Shown here piece by piece: positions 12,201 to 21,859 of a DNA stretch of 64,000 bases (position 1 is its first letter; each line of letters opens with the position of its first letter). The position numbers and the translations under genes were made by a program. The DNA comes from Rebecca billardiae RCC1528. Its lineage: Eukaryota; Haptophyta. Below the pieces are notes generated by a model, which was given only the letters and a program-made list of their open reading frames with translations, was not told where the DNA came from and searched no databases. The DNA lies in NCBI GenBank assembly GCA_965240325.2, contig OZ251246.1, positions 992,001 to 1,056,000 of the forward strand, read 5' to 3'.

Positions 12201-13694
12201 CGCCTCGCCGCCGCGCCCGCGCCCGCCGCGCCCGCCGCACGCGCGCGCGCGCCCCGCGCTGCCCGCGCGCAGCTGCTGGGGCGTCTCTTCAAGTACTGCC
12301 TCTTCCACCGGCGGCTGTCCACCATCTCGTCGATCGTGTTCAACGCGCGCAACGACCTCGTCTACTTCTTCATCCTCTTCTCGCTGATCTCGCTCGCGTT
12401 CGGCGTGGCGGGGACGATGCTCTTCGGCTCGACGAACGCGAACTTCCGCACGCTCGGTGCGTCGGTGCGCACGCTGCTGCTCGTACTGCTCGGAGAGTTC
12501 GACCCGACCGAGTACGGCGCCCAGCCCGAGCTGCCGCAGCTGGGCTTGGCCTTCTTCTGGCTGTACATCATCATCTCCTTCCTGCTGCTGCTCAACGTGC
12601 TGCTCGCCGTCGTGATCGACGCGTTCATCCTGGCCAAGGCTGAGGCGGGCGACGAGCCCGCGCTCGCGGAGGTGGCGCGCGACCTCGCCGTCAACGCGGC
12701 GCACGACATGAGCGCAGCGCTGCGCGCGGTGCGCAGGCCGGCGCGCGCGCTGGCGCGCAAGGGGCTCGCGCGCGTGCGCCCCGCTGCCGCCGCCGCCGCC
12801 GCCGCGTCGTCGGCGCAGCCCGCCCCGCGGCCGCTCGGCGCCCAGACCGGCTCGGAGGCCAACCTGTGGAGCAGCCACCGGCGCCGCCGCTCCCTCGCGC
12901 CCCGCTGCCAGCCGCTCACAGAGGAGAGACAGTCCGAGCTGATCGCAAAGCTCGCGGACGAGGCGGGCACCTCAATCGACGACGCGCAGATCGCGCGGCT
13001 GCTGCTGAGCGAGCACGACGCGCTGCTCACCAAGGGGACGCACCTCACGCTCGCCGACCTGACCGAGCTGTTCGGCGCCGTCACCGCCACCAAGGTGATG
13101 AGCAAGTACGGCCAGCTCTCCGCGCCCGGCACGGCGGGCGCCGAGGGCGGCGTGCTGCCTGAGCTGGGCGGCGGCGCGACGCAGCTGCCGTTCGAGCTGT
13201 CGGTCTCGCGTGCGCTCGTGCGGATTGGCCGAGGCGTCGAGCGCGTGAACGACGCGCAGCACCGGCTGCTGCAGTCGCCAGCCATCAGCGCTTCGCCCGA
13301 GCACTGGAGTGGCGTCTTCACGCGCTGGCTGGCCACGCGTGCCCTGCTGCCCGCAGAGCCCGGAGGCGCGGGCGGCGCCGCGCCGGGCGGCCCGCGCGCG
13401 CCGGCGGTCGAGCAGACGCACCACGCCTTCCTCGGTGCGCTGGCCGCGGCCGGGGGCGCGGATGTGCTGCGCGCCGCCGGAGGTGCCGGGCCACGCCCGT
13501 ACCGTCGACCGTCGTCCGCCACGGCGCGCGTCGGCGGCGGCGGCGGCGGGCCGGGCGGAGCGATCTGCGATCTGGCGGCCGCGTGTGCGGCGTCGCCGCC
13601 GCCGCGGCGGCCGCCACCATCCGCAGCACCGGCGCTGGCGGCGGCACCGCGGGCTGGCGGCACCGCCGGCCCGCCTGCTGATGCGAGTATATAA
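9263..13694 (+). CDS. Polycystin (PKD2/TRPP)-like cation channel
   Basis: Three exons, 9263-11005, 11284-11976 and 12273-13694, give 1,285 residues. Both introns are phase 0 and begin GTGCGCGC. The layout is that of a polycystin: an S1 helix at residues about 84-104, a very long extracytosolic loop to about 610, S2 (AVLVLLSADSLL), S3, S4 running into the basic GRLFKYCLFHRR segment, S5 (FFILFSLISLAFGVAG), a pore helix with LLGEFD at the selectivity-filter position, and S6 (FLLLLNVLLAVVIDAF). The block EEVIVAL/NVYNGNL across the first splice matches the conserved end of the polycystin loop. The loop carries an inserted duplicated Cys-rich unit (9848-9985 and 10046-10201). The C-terminal 300 residues are cytosolic and partly low complexity. 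The family conducts Ca2+ and other cations, often in cilia or flagella. It diverges from the SH3 gene with 234 bp between start codons. TRP-type is the nearest alternative. Confidence 0.9.
11112..11137 (+). repeat. Interstitial telomere-like repeat inside an intron
   Basis: Four hexamers, CCCTAA, CCCTAG, CCCTAA and CCCTAT, followed by CC, lie in the first intron of the polycystin gene. They sit between two perfect 21-bp direct repeats at 11086-11106 and 11140-11160. Confidence 0.85.
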
Positions 13695-14902
13695 TATTGG
13701 CGCTGACGATCGATGACGCGCGATGCGACGACGGCGCATTGTCGCCTTGTCGTCGTCATCAATGATTCGCGTCGTCATCATCACGACTCAGCTGTCAGCA
13801 CGTTCACGACTACGACTCGTGAGTCGTGACTTCATCTAGAGGGGTCAGAGCCCCACTGGGCCGGGTGCGTGGCCCAAAATCCAACTTCGGCTGTCGTCTT
13901 GAGATGAGGCTCGATCTATCTCGTCAATAAACTTCGCGGCGGGATGGGCAATATTAATTCGCCTGAAATGCAAGCAGCTAGGGTACTCATATACGCTGAT
14001 GACAGCAAGTTTTGCGAAAAATTAAATGTCGTCACGCATATATCATACTGGCGCGGCGGAGATATACGACCTCAATCGGCTCGACGCGATCTCGGCAACA
14101 TTAGTAGGGGCGGACCGCGGAGATACACGACTCTCCAAGGTGATCTCGCTGCTATTTCAGTATTTGCACCGCCAGAATCCGGCACTGCTCAGTCTAGATC
14201 ATCACATTTTGATGGCGGCAGTCTGAAATTGGCACAGGCGGATTCTACACCCTGGTGAATTAAGCCATATATTAACTAACGCCTGTTAACTAGTTCGTCC
14301 AAGTAAATACCCATGTGACATCAGTTCATATGCTATAAGAGATATATATATATATATATTTCGGGAGATTGTGGCACCCGAAATAAGTGTCGTAACGGTC
14401 GGAGCCGTCTGACCCCACTGAGACATCATCATCCACGGTGACTCCCGTGAGTCCCGACTCGTGAGTCGTCAGTCGTCACGACTGACTGGCACCGTTGATG
14501 CGCTGCGCGATAGTTTAGTAGTACTTAACGATATGCGCGCTCATAAGTCATAGATCGAGTCAGAGCGAGTAGAGATGAGATAGCCAGAGCGAGAGGGCTC
14601 CGGCTCCGGTCCACCCCCCCCAGCTCCGTTACGTCTTGGCCCCGAGCCGAAGTCAACCAAGCGGACCATGCAAGGGGCTTACAAAATACCACTGGGCCTG
14701 GGGGCGACACACAGCTGTTGGATGCGAGGCTCCTGCGCATGAGCCGTTACGTCGCTCATGCGCAGCAGCGCCGCTCCTGCTGGCAGCGGCATAGCGGCTC
14801 ATGCTGCGGCGCGGCGCGTAGCGAGCAGCGGCGCGATGCCGATGTGTACACTGCCAGCGAGCGCCGCCGAGCTCGGCGGCGCCGCCGCAGGCCCGCGCGC
14901 GC
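13695..14902. other. Intergenic AT-rich island, possibly a decayed element
   Basis: No gene is supported here. Base composition drops sharply from the flanking GC-rich genes. The stem-loop word cgactc-gt-gagtcg occurs at 13813-13826 and 14455-14468, and GGGGTCAGA-like segments near 13840 and 14400 face each other. An (AT)n run lies at 14341-14360. Short ORFs at 13944-14258 are unconvincing. Confidence 0.5.
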
Positions 14903-16269
14903 TCAGGCCGCCTCCGCCTTGACTGAGGCGTACGCCCACTCGAGCCACGCGCACAGCGCGCGCAGGTCTGACTCCTCCACCGTGGCACCGCACCAGATGC
15001 GCAGCCCGGGCGGCGCCGATCGGTACGAGCCGATGTCGTACGCGACACCCTCTGCCTCCAGAAGCTTCTGCAGCTTCTTCACGCCTGCCGGCCGGCCGGC
15101 GTGGCGCGCGGATGGGCGCGGCGCGGCGCGCGGCGGGGGCGCTGCCGTCAGCCCTGCTGCTCGGCGCGCGGTGCGGTGCGCGGCCGCCGCGAGGCTCGGG
15201 CACCGCGCGGTGGTGCGCGCGCGCGCACCGTCTGCCGGCAGGTCGAGCGTGAGGCAGACCGACGTGTTCGAGCGGTGCGCCGGCTCGTCGCACAGGAAGT
15301 GCGCCCACTCGTTGGCCGCCACGAACTCCTCCACCGCCTTGAAGTTGGCCAGGGACTTGGCCACGAGCGCGCCCAGCCCGCCGAGGCCGCGCGCCCACTT
15401 GAGCGCGTCGAGGTAGTCCTCGACGCAGAGCATCGAGGGCGTGTTGATCGTCGCGCCGTCGAACATGTCGCGGATCAGCTTCCCGTCCTTCGTCAGCCGG
15501 AAGATCTTGGGCAGCGGCACGGTCGGCGTGTACGACTCGAGCCGCTGCACGGCGCGCGGGCCGAGGATCAGCATGCCGTGCGCGCCCTCGCCGCCGAGCA
15601 CCTTCTGCCACGAGAAGGTGATCACGTCCATCTTGCGCCACGGCAGCATGTCCATCGCGAAGATCGCGCTCGTCGCGTCGCAGATCGTCAGCCCCTCGCG
15701 ATCGTCCGAGATCCAGTCGAGGTTGGGCACGCGCACGCCCGAGGTGGTGCCGTTGTACGTGAAGATGATGTCGTGCGACGGGTCGGTCTTGCTCAGGTCG
15801 GGGAGCAGGCCGTAGCGCTCGGAGGTGATGTTCGTCACGTCCTTGAGCTTGAGCTGCTTCACCGCGTCCGTGTACCACTCCTGCCGCGCGCGCGCGCGCC
15901 GAGCGAAGCAGCGTGAGGGCATGCGCGCCGCGCCGCGCGCGCCGCGCGCATGCGCGCCGCACTGCGCACCCCGCCGAAGGTCTCCCAGTGGCAGATGTCG
16001 ACGGGCCGCGGGCCGAGCATGCTCCACATCGCCATCTCCACCGCGCCCGTGTCCGACGCCGGCACGATCGCCACCAGGTAGTCCTCAGGCAGCCCGAGCA
16101 GCTCGTGTGTCTCCTTGATCGCCTGCGAGAGCTTGCCCTTGCCGAGAGTGGAGCGGTGCGAGCGGCCGGTCGCCGCGTCGCCAAGGGCGGCGAGGGTCCA
16201 ACCGGGCCGCTTCGGGCACGGGCCGGAGCCGAAGCTGGGGTTCGCGGGCTTGGCGGCAGGCTTCTGCAT
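14903..16269 (-). CDS. serC: Phosphoserine aminotransferase, alphaproteobacterial/archaeal type
   Basis: Three exons, 16269-15970, 15880-15229 and 15084-14903, code for 377 residues. The enzyme is PLP-dependent and converts 3-phosphohydroxypyruvate plus glutamate to phosphoserine in the phosphorylated serine pathway. The N-terminal signature ([15 protein letters not shown]), the HWETFGG block, [12 protein letters not shown], the Asp of TICDATSA and the Schiff-base Lys of [14 protein letters not shown] all fit the SerC subfamily typical of alphaproteobacteria and Methanosarcina, not the E. coli/plant form. The introns begin GTGCGC. The stop at 14903 follows a short helical tail that ends the family normally. 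No long targeting peptide is visible from this ATG, so cytosolic location is likely. The eukaryotic introns rule out contamination, so a transferred or endosymbiont-derived gene is the simplest reading. Confidence 0.93.
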
Positions 16270-16446
16270 CGCGTGTCCAGGGACGCCCTCCGCTCGGCGA
16301 GGTGACGAACGATCGGCCGCGGCTGCGTCAAATGCAAAGCACGTGGACGCGAATTTCGGGTTTATTCTTCGCCCTCTGCGTTCGTGGTTGCCACGAGAGC
16401 TGGCGCGCTACAGTGGTTCAAGGAGGCAGCTGGACCACCCCTCGAC

Positions 16447-16564
16447 AGCTACGGCCATAGGTGCACGAAAACACCGGATCCCATCCGAACTCCGAAGTTA
16501 AGCGTGTAACCGGGAAGGTAGTAGTCCGGTGGGGGACCACGGGCGAAGTCTTCCTGCTGTAGTT
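16447..16564 (+). rRNA. 5S ribosomal RNA
   Basis: The sequence follows the eukaryotic 5S pattern: a 5' GCTACGGCCATA stem start, the CATCCGAACTCCGAAGTTAAGC core with the box A region, AGTAGTCCGGTGGGGGACC (box C region), and a 3' GCTGTAGT that closes helix I with GCTACGGC through one G-U pair at each of two positions. A TTTT run at 16563-16566 is a plausible RNA polymerase III terminator. Length is about 118 nt. Only one copy is seen in the window, 180 bp from the serC start codon. Confidence 0.95.
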
Positions 16565-16855
16565 TTGTCACTTTTGGCCGTGCGTGATACATACCCATAC
16601 CCTACATACTTTACCACAATCACTTAATTAATCTCGCCTGCCTGAGCTGTGTGCGTCTCTTATTCTTAGTAACTGTACCCCAGGCCCAGCGCCACCTGCT
16701 CACTCACCTGCTGCACTCATCAGTGTTCTGTGTTCACGTCGTAGAGTGCACGTGCTCGCTGCCCCCAGTGCCCCCCACTGTAGTACATCGTGCTGCAGGT
16801 GCCGCGTGATCACCACGGCGGGCAGCTCAGCAGCACTGGCGTCTACTGTCGTCGA

Positions 16856-17875
16856 CTAGAATTCAGAGCCGTCATCGATCAACTCCGGGTCGACTGCCAC
16901 AGCGACCGCAATCTCATTGCGGCGCACGTGCGGCAGCGTGTACGGCGGGTTGTACTGCAGCACCACCACCTCGGCGTCGTCCGCCGCGACGGGCGCGGCG
17001 GAGGGCTCGGTCGTAGGCTGGGCGAGCCGCACGCCATCGGCGGCCAGCGCATCGAGGAGGCGCGTGCGTGCGCGCGACACCGCCCCCTTGGTCGCCACGC
17101 CAGGGAAGCGCGCGACCGCGCATACGCGCGCGCCGACGGTGCGCAGGCGCACGTCCGCGCTGTTCGGCGCGGGCAGGCCCGTCAGCGCCTCGCTGCGCCC
17201 GACGTAGAAGGCCATCGTCTCGCCCTCGGCCGAGGAGCGCGTCTCGACCGGCATAGTCATCGCCATGGCCTCGCCTGCCGAGTTCCCGCCGAAGAGGTAG
17301 GAAGCCAGCCGCCCAAACCCGCCGGCGTCGCCAGAAAACTCGGTCTCCGACGAGGCGGCGGTCTCGCCGCCGTCGCGCATGGTGGTCTCGGCGACGGCGT
17401 ACGGCTCGTACCGCCGCAGCTCGTACGCGATGGGCCGATCCGGCCCCGCCGCCACCGTGCGCACCACCTCGTACGCCGGCTGCTCCAGCCCCGGGTCCTC
17501 GCGGAAGACGTTGCTCAGCTCGGAGAGCAGCTCCTCGGGCGAGGGCAGGCTGGTGGGCGGCGGCATGCTCGCGGGCGTGGTGGTGGCGGGGCTCGGCCGG
17601 CTGGACGTCAGCGCGGCGCGCAGCGCGGGGAGCGCCTCGGGCAGCAGGTCCTCCGTCACCTGCCGCCGCATCTCGCGCACGCTGTCCACGTCCGTGCGGA
17701 GGGCGTCGCTCACAAAGCGATCGCCCTCGTCCGGCAGCGCCTTGAGCGTGTCGAGCAGGAGGATCTCGCGCAGCGCGGGCGTGGTCGTGGGGCTGAGGAT
17801 CTGCGACACCCGCTGCTGGAGGGTGAGGGGCTGCTGCGTCGCGCCGAGGGCCGCCACCGCCGTGAGCGCGAGCAT
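16856..17875 (-). CDS. SOUL family heme-binding protein
   Basis: A single-exon gene of 339 residues. The N-terminus is hydrophobic (MLALTAVAALGA), as expected of a signal or transit leader. A helical region with LREILLLDTLKAL follows. The SOUL domain occupies about residues 133-330: YEVVRTVAAG, IAYELRRYEPYAVAET, a glycine-rich segment, then AMAMTMPVETR and the C-terminal LQYNPPYTLPHVRRNEIAVAV block typical of the family. SOUL/HBP proteins bind heme or other tetrapyrroles, and algal members are often plastid or eyespot proteins. The gene is divergent from the ferredoxin-like gene with 183 bp between start codons. The exact ligand is not shown by the sequence. Confidence 0.9.
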   Translation of the reverse strand: MLALTAVAALGATQQPLTLQQRVSQILSPTTTPALREILLLDTLKALPDEGDRFVSDALRTDVDSVREMRRQVTEDLLPEALPALRAALTSSRPSPATTTPASMPPPTSLPSPEELLSELSNVFREDPGLEQPAYEVVRTVAAGPDRPIAYELRRYEPYAVAETTMRDGGETAASSETEFSGDAGGFGRLASYLFGGNSAGEAMAMTMPVETRSSAEGETMAFYVGRSEALTGLPAPNSADVRLRTVGARVCAVARFPGVATKGAVSRARTRLLDALAADGVRLAQPTTEPSAAPVAADDAEVVVLQYNPPYTLPHVRRNEIAVAVAVDPELIDDGSEF

Positions 17876-18058
17876 GATTCACGTCCGTGGTCAGACGCCC
17901 TGGCCCCGTCTGTCGTCGGCTGAGGCTTCCAGAGCCTTCGGCCGTTGGCACTCGGAAGTCAAGTGGGCTCGCGCGGCACAGGGGGCGCAAGCACTGCATC
18001 CCATCGCTGCGCACTCGGCGGGCTCCGGCCGCGGGCGACATCACCGGCCATCTCTGCC

Positions 18059-18553
18059 ATGCGCGACAGCGAGCTTCGGCGGCACACGTTCTCGCCGGTG
18101 AGATGGGCTGCCACCATCGTGGCGATGACGGCGAGTGCCGACGCTTTCGCTCCGATGCGGATCACTCGCGCGCATCGGCCAAGCCCCGACCGCGCGACCC
18201 AGCGCAGCGCCTTCTCAGCTCCGGGACGGCAAAGCGTCATCGCTTCATCGAGCGCGCCGGATGTGGAGATAATCGTCTGTACCGACTCGCTGTGTGACTC
18301 GCTGGGCGCGGAGCAAGTGCTGCAGCAGCTGCGCGAGCGCTCGCCCGTTCGCGTGTGCAGCTCAGGCTGCCTGGGACGGTGCGGCATGGGCGTGCAGATC
18401 TGCGTGGAGAATATGGCCACCGGCGGCAGCGCGCTGGTGGAGTCGGTGGATGACGCACTTGGCGTGGTGGAGGAGTGCTTGCAGGCCTCTCAGGCTCAGC
18501 CCGTGGCCACCGCCGCGGCCACCGCCGCGGGCGGCGATGACCGCCACAGTTGA
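18059..18553 (+). CDS. Thioredoxin-like [2Fe-2S] ferredoxin, plastid-targeted
   Basis: 164 residues from the ATG at 18059. An upstream in-frame ATG at 17945 would only add a poorly ordered extension. The N-terminus looks like a bipartite leader: a hydrophobic stretch (WAATIVAMTASADA) followed by FAP and an Arg/Ser/Pro-rich transit-like segment, the pattern used for red-derived secondary plastids. The mature part (VEIIVCTDSLCDSLGAEQVL, then VRVCSSGCLGRCGMGVQICVE) is the thioredoxin-fold ferredoxin family, with Cx4C and Cx3Cx3C cysteines of which four should bind the cluster. It probably acts as a small electron carrier or redox domain in the plastid. Its partner is unknown. Confidence 0.85.
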   Translation: MRDSELRRHTFSPVRWAATIVAMTASADAFAPMRITRAHRPSPDRATQRSAFSAPGRQSVIASSSAPDVEIIVCTDSLCDSLGAEQVLQQLRERSPVRVCSSGCLGRCGMGVQICVENMATGGSALVESVDDALGVVEECLQASQAQPVATAAATAAGGDDRHS

Positions 18554-18867
18554 CTGCATCCTGATCCGCTCACGTCGATCATCGTCAGTCATCCTTGCCT
18601 TTGATCATGATGAGAGTCGTCTTCCGCAAATCGCCTCTGCGTCGCGGAATGATTGATGCAACACTTGCAGCAACTAATCGCTACTGGGTATTGTACTCAC
18701 ATGTTTTACTCCCATGACTCCATGAGCAACCGCCCACCGAAGAAGCCATGTCGATGATCAATCGCCAAATTAAAGTTGTGCACTTGTGCTCAGGCAAACG
18801 CGCCAAACGGGAGGAATCGGTGCCGCCCGGGCCGGTCGTCACACGTCAGAGGGCGCGCGCGGGCACA
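18554..18867. other. Intergenic gap before the split-barrel gene
   Basis: A 314-bp spacer with lower GC in the first half (about 18590-18740). In-frame codons continue upstream of 18868 but look non-conserved. I see no RNA gene or repeat. Confidence 0.5.
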
Positions 18868-19656
18868 ATGTCGGCCGCCGCCAGCTCGGCGACGCCGCTC
18901 TTGGCTGGATTTATTGCAGGAACCGTCGTGGCCTCGCTGGTGGCATGGCTCATCGTGCGCCCGCCGCGCAGACGTCAAGCTTGGCTGGCCTCCTCGGTGC
19001 CGGCCGCAACGTCGCCGCCGGTCCCGGCCGCGCAGTCGACGGGCGAGCTCGCGGCTCTCACAGACCGCGTGCTACGGCCGCCTCTCCCAGATGTCGTCGC
19101 GCGCATGCTCGAATCAGCCTCGCTCGCGTACCTCACCACATCAACCATCGACCCGGGCGGTGAGTCCAGCCCGCACGTCTCGCTCATGCGCTTCTCCTAC
19201 CTCTCCGACGAATCGGTGATTGTGATCTCGACGGCCAAGAAGACCAAAAAGTACCTGCAGATGAAGCGGTCGCCGCAGGTGGCGATGCTCGTGCACGACT
19301 TCCCCAACGCCGGGCGAGGCGCTGAGCCCGTCGAGCCGGGCGAACGCCCCGCCGCCAGCGGCGCCACCGTCTCCATCACCCTGAACGGCCTGGCTGTGAT
19401 CGAGGAGGGGCCAGAGGCGGAGCGGCACCGCGCGCTGCACCTGCAGGCGAACCCGGGGTACGAGCAGTTCATCGTGGGCGAGAACATCGCGATCGTCGCC
19501 ATCTTCGTGCACACAGCGCGCATCTGCAACGTGCGCGACGAGGTGCAGCACTGGTACGCGGGGCAGGGCGACAGCACGGCAGCCTCGCCACGCGCGACTC
19601 CGACAAGCGCCAGGCGCCTGCCTGGCAGCGCGCCGCCTGGCAATGTGACGCGATGA
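18868..19656 (+). CDS. Membrane-anchored pyridoxamine-phosphate-oxidase-like FMN split-barrel protein
   Basis: 262 residues from the ATG at 18868. Residues about 10-35 form one membrane segment (PLLAGFIAGTVVASLVAWLIV) followed by arginines, so the rest is likely cytosolic. From about residue 65 a flavin-binding split barrel follows: LESASLAYLTTSTID, then HVSLMRFSYL, VIVISTAKKTKKYLQMKRSP, VAMLVHDF and a C-terminal strand with ICNVRDEVQHWYAG. These are features of the PNPOx-like superfamily, which binds FMN or related cofactors. The substrate cannot be told, so it should not be called a true PNPO. The last 30 residues are disordered. A longer start at 18748 is less likely because that extension lacks order. 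Confidence 0.8.
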   Translation: MSAAASSATPLLAGFIAGTVVASLVAWLIVRPPRRRQAWLASSVPAATSPPVPAAQSTGELAALTDRVLRPPLPDVVARMLESASLAYLTTSTIDPGGESSPHVSLMRFSYLSDESVIVISTAKKTKKYLQMKRSPQVAMLVHDFPNAGRGAEPVEPGERPAASGATVSITLNGLAVIEEGPEAERHRALHLQANPGYEQFIVGENIAIVAIFVHTARICNVRDEVQHWYAGQGDSTAASPRATPTSARRLPGSAPPGNVTR

Positions 19657-19782
19657 TTAGAGGCGGACCGGCACATATAAATAATGCTATATACTGTCAG
19701 GTGCCAGCAGCAGCATATTATTCAGGACGACTGCTGCTCATCATTATTATATATATATAGTCTACCGTCGCCGCCGCGTGCC

Positions 19783-19950
19783 CCAGGCCGAGGCGGTGCT
19801 CCATCCCGGCCCCGCTCCCGTAGGGGGGCAGGGCTGCGGGTGGCGCACTGTCTGACCTGGACGGAAGGCGCGGACGCATTCTATGTGTCTGTTGCACTCT
19901 GAGCCTGACGCTTGTCCGATGCTGCCACGTCGTTAAATATAGTCTAACGT
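19783..19950 (+). repeat. Dispersed repeat family A, copy 1
   Basis: Shares with copy 2 the ordered blocks GAGGCGGTGCTCC, GGCAGGGCTGCGGGTGGCGC, GGCGCGGACGCATTCTATGT and GCCACGTCGTTAA. Confidence 0.8.
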
Positions 19951-20078
19951 ATGATATATTCGGGCACTATAGACTGATTGCCACGCCCAGATCAGCATTA
20001 TCACAGATTATTGCCTTCATGCCATCGCCGCTGCGCCTGCCCCAGCCCCATTTGCCATTGGCATTAGGGCCAGGGTCA

Positions 20079-20250
20079 GGCCGCCGAGGCGGTGCTCCGT
20101 CCCACTTCCAGCCCCACGGGGCAGGGCTGCGGGTGGCGCACTGCCTAACCTGGTCCGTGGGATCCCGGGAAGGCGCGGACGCATTCTATGTATGTGTCTG
20201 CTGCACTCGCCTCGGACGCCAGGGCCCGTTGCATGCCACGTCGTTAATTA
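20079..20250 (+). repeat. Dispersed repeat family A, copy 2
   Basis: Direct repeat of copy 1, about 300 bp away. It ends CCGTTGCATGCCACGTCGTTA. Confidence 0.8.
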
Positions 20251-20321
20251 TAATGAATGAGTATGTAGTCTAATATTAGTGTCATCTGTCTGCCGGATAA
20301 AACATATATATATATATATAT

Positions 20322-20435
20322 AACGACGTGGCATGCAACGGGCAAGCGCCCACGGGCTCAGAGTGAAGCAGACACATAGAAAGCGTCCGCCGCCTTCCGA
20401 CCAGGTCAGGCAGTGCGCCACCCGCAGCCCTAGTA
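20322..20435 (-). repeat. Dispersed repeat family A, copy 3 (inverted)
   Basis: Starts TAACGACGTGGCATGCAACGG, the exact complement of the end of copy 2, and continues as its inverse to the GGGCTGCGGGTGGCG block. Copies 2 and 3 could fold into a long hairpin whose loop holds the (AT)n run. Confidence 0.8.
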
Positions 20436-20802
20436 TATGTAAAAATCCATAGCTGCTAAATAATGTTTGCCCCGGCGTATGGCGCCTTTATTCCCAGTGC
20501 TGATGAGCATGAGTCTCAGATGATGACGCCGCCGCCGCCGCCGACGACGACGACTTTGAACTTCGCGACTCCGAGAGGCGAGAGCGCTGCCGGGCGACGT
20601 GTGGCCTGTGCACCCGGACGCACGCACGGGGACAGCCATGCACAGCTTTGGACTCTCCTGATATGTCAAGGTTTCCAAAAAGAATAACACTGCAGGGCGC
20701 CTTTCGGCCTTTCGCGTCCGCATCATTTTATCGTCACACACCGATATTTTCGTTTCCGAAACAGAACGCGGTCTTTTCGTCGCTGCTGCCGAAGCACTTT
20801 TG

Positions 20803-21483
20803 ATGCCAGCCCCGCACCGGGCTGACGTGCGCCAACTTCGCTGCACGATGCCGATGGGCTGGGTTCCGAAGGATCGGCTGTCGTCTCCGGCCCGCGAGAA
20901 GAAGCGCGCGACGACGCCAAGCACGAGCACGAGCACCAAGACGAAGTCACCGAAGCGCCCAAAGCTCGCCGACGGCCTCTACCCAAAGCCCCCCGGTCGT
21001 GTGCCGAAGGGCAAGACATGGGACGCGACTGCAGGCGAATGGGTCCAGGCGCCGGAAGACAGCGCGCGAAAGCCTCCTGTCAAGGCCGCCGCACCCAACG
21101 GCAAGGTGAAGCGGCCGCCAGGTCGGGCTCCGAAGGGCAAGGTGTGGGACGGCGCCGAAGGCAAATGGGTGGACGACGAGCAGCCGCGGGCGGAGACCCC
21201 GCCAAAGCCAGCGGCACATCAGAAGGCGCCCAAGAAGGGCAGCACGGCTGCCAAGTCGGCTGCCGAGGGCAAGCCGAGCCCCAAGGCGCCAGCGCACGGC
21301 GGCACCACGGGCAAAGGGCCGACGCCAAGCGCGAAGCAGACGGGGGCATCTTCGGCCGATCTGGCCGCCGCCAATCTTGCGAATTGGAGGGCAGTGTGGG
21401 GCAAGGCGGCCATCGGCGCCGGGGCGTGCACTGCAGTCGGCATTGCCGCCATCGCCGCTGTCACTGCCGTCTCCCGCATGTAA
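20803..21483 (+). CDS. Lysine-rich protein with two PPGR-PKGK-WD modules and a C-terminal membrane anchor
   Basis: 226 residues from the ATG at 20803; ATGs at 20848 and 20854 are equally usable. After a basic Ser/Thr/Lys-rich start there are two copies of one short module: PPGRVPKGKTWD...GEWV and PPGRAPKGKVWD...GKWV, about 38 residues apart. Next comes a Lys/Ala/Pro-rich linker and a C-terminal hydrophobic segment (AIGAGACTAVGIAAIAAVTAV) that looks like a tail anchor. I do not know a function for the module. The tail anchor and basic body suggest a membrane-tethered protein that binds acidic partners such as nucleic acid or phospholipid; that is inference. There is a single exon, and the coding frame is clear against the AT-rich flanks. 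Confidence 0.75.
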   Translation: MPAPHRADVRQLRCTMPMGWVPKDRLSSPAREKKRATTPSTSTSTKTKSPKRPKLADGLYPKPPGRVPKGKTWDATAGEWVQAPEDSARKPPVKAAAPNGKVKRPPGRAPKGKVWDGAEGKWVDDEQPRAETPPKPAAHQKAPKKGSTAAKSAAEGKPSPKAPAHGGTTGKGPTPSAKQTGASSADLAAANLANWRAVWGKAAIGAGACTAVGIAAIAAVTAVSRM

Positions 21484-21859
21484 TATTGTAACCGTCGCAT
21501 ATCGCCCAATATATGGCGCGGATGCATGATATGCTGTAGTGCTTATTACAGCGACGACGTATACTACGACGATATACTATAGCTATACGTCCGTCTCTTG
21601 ACTCTTAGCTGATGCCAGTCGATCAGGGCTCAGCGCAGTCATCACTGTCTGAGTGAGTAGTGTCTGTCACTAGCTAGTTGAGTGACTAGTTCTGCGCCGT
21701 AGACGTAGTGGTCTAGTAAGTGCGCAGTCGCACCGCACCTGAGATCGCGGTCCGCGATGAGCACCATGCACCACTCGCCATCGCGCCAGGCTGCCATGGT
21801 CTGGCATCTCGCAGTGGGCAGAGGCCATCCCCGGCCACAGGTGACAGGCCAGCGGCTCC
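21484..21859. other. Intergenic, convergent gene ends
   Basis: A 376-bp spacer between convergent genes, AT-richer in 21484-21720. No gene, repeat or RNA is evident. Confidence 0.5.

Larger units (their letters stand above)
19657..20802. other. Intergenic repeat-bearing region
   Basis: No gene is supported. The region holds three copies of one dispersed repeat (listed separately), short AT-rich linkers and an (AT)n run at 20302-20322. The 360 bp before 20803 show nothing clear. Confidence 0.6.
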
